Both the position numbers and the translations under genes were made by a program. A stretch of DNA of 64,000 nt from Veillonella ratti (lineage in GTDB: Bacteria > Bacillota > Negativicutes > Veillonellales > Veillonellaceae): the NCBI RefSeq assembly GCF_003992115.1, contig NZ_RQUX01000010.1, positions 16,110-80,109 on the forward strand, read 5' to 3'. The notes under the pieces are model-generated. The model searched no databases, was not told where the DNA came from, and saw only the letters and a list, made by a program, of their open reading frames with translations. This document shows, one piece after another, positions 63,851 to 64,000 of this stretch. How positions within the stretch are numbered: the stretch's first letter is position 1; every line of letters begins with the position of its first letter.

Positions 63851-64000
63851 AGTGGTAGATTTTTCTTTTGAACTATTATTTAATAATGATAATATTTTTG
63901 ATATTTTGATTTGATATCCTGTTGATTTTGTTGAAATATATTTCTCTTGTAATTATTTGAAGGTTCTTCTTATGTTGAGAAATGAATAGAAATACAATAT
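63851..64000. other. AT-rich right edge
   Basis: 150 bp of AT-rich sequence after the tRNA-Arg terminator. I see no gene, RNA or clear repeat before the window ends. Confidence 0.6.

Overview
The window looks like chromosome from an anaerobic member of the Negativicutes (Veillonella/Megasphaera/Dialister-like Firmicutes with a Gram-negative envelope). This is inferred from gene content and strong Gram-positive-style ribosome binding sites, not from a database search. The supporting content is: T-box control of methionine synthesis, a glmS ribozyme, CdaA/YbbR/GlmM, a full menaquinone set, a selenium-type molybdenum hydroxylase cluster, and a F-ATPase whose c subunit carries two carboxylates. 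Nothing here looks like a prophage, plasmid or genomic island.

Layout. 1-8.7 kb: a truncated ispE on the minus strand, two tandem YitT-type membrane proteins, phosphoglucomutase, an ACT-domain protein paired with a UPF0210 protein, then a WecA-type lipid carrier sugar transferase and UDP-GlcNAc 2-epimerase. 9.1-16.3 kb: a complete ATP synthase operon (atpZ-like, atpI, B, E, F, H, A, G, D, C) closed by a clear terminator. 16.5-19.8 kb: a promoter and T-box leader in front of metA, then metY; together they convert homoserine via O-acetylhomoserine to homocysteine. 19.8-22.6 kb: merR, hxlR with a divergent flavin reductase, and two convergent intergenic regions packed with long hairpin/palindrome elements. 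22.6-30.1 kb: housekeeping genes (pepD, asparaginase, cbiZ, mscS, D-Ala-D-Ala carboxypeptidase, HD nucleotidase, queG).

30.2-37.1 kb: a three-subunit molybdenum hydroxylase operon with its maturation genes (yqeC, mocA-like, yqeB, and an XdhC protein split into two genes in swapped order). 37.2-44.3 kb: cdaA, ybbR, a COG2509-type flavoprotein, glmM, then a glmS ribozyme and glmS. This joins cyclic-di-AMP synthesis with amino-sugar supply to the cell wall. 44.4-53.2 kb: trpS, a polar amino-acid ABC transporter, exported and membrane proteins of unknown role, a universal stress protein, and an ArsR regulator. 53.4-61.8 kb: menF, D, H, B, E, C and a hotdog thioesterase, giving the chorismate-to-DHNA pathway. 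62.0-63.8 kb: a ClC-type channel and three tRNAs (Pro, Gly, Arg).

The signals most worth a second look are: (1) a family of about 70-nt hairpins with a nearly invariant 36-nt centre, related but changing arms and one compensatory pair change. They sit in convergent gene junctions and are embedded in 130-410 bp quasi-palindromes, one of which contains an inverted copy of the 3' end of pepD; (2) the Asp29/Glu62-Ser63 ion site in the ATP synthase c subunit, resembling two-carboxylate Na+ sites; (3) the split XdhC; and (4) an apparent insertion in MenC.
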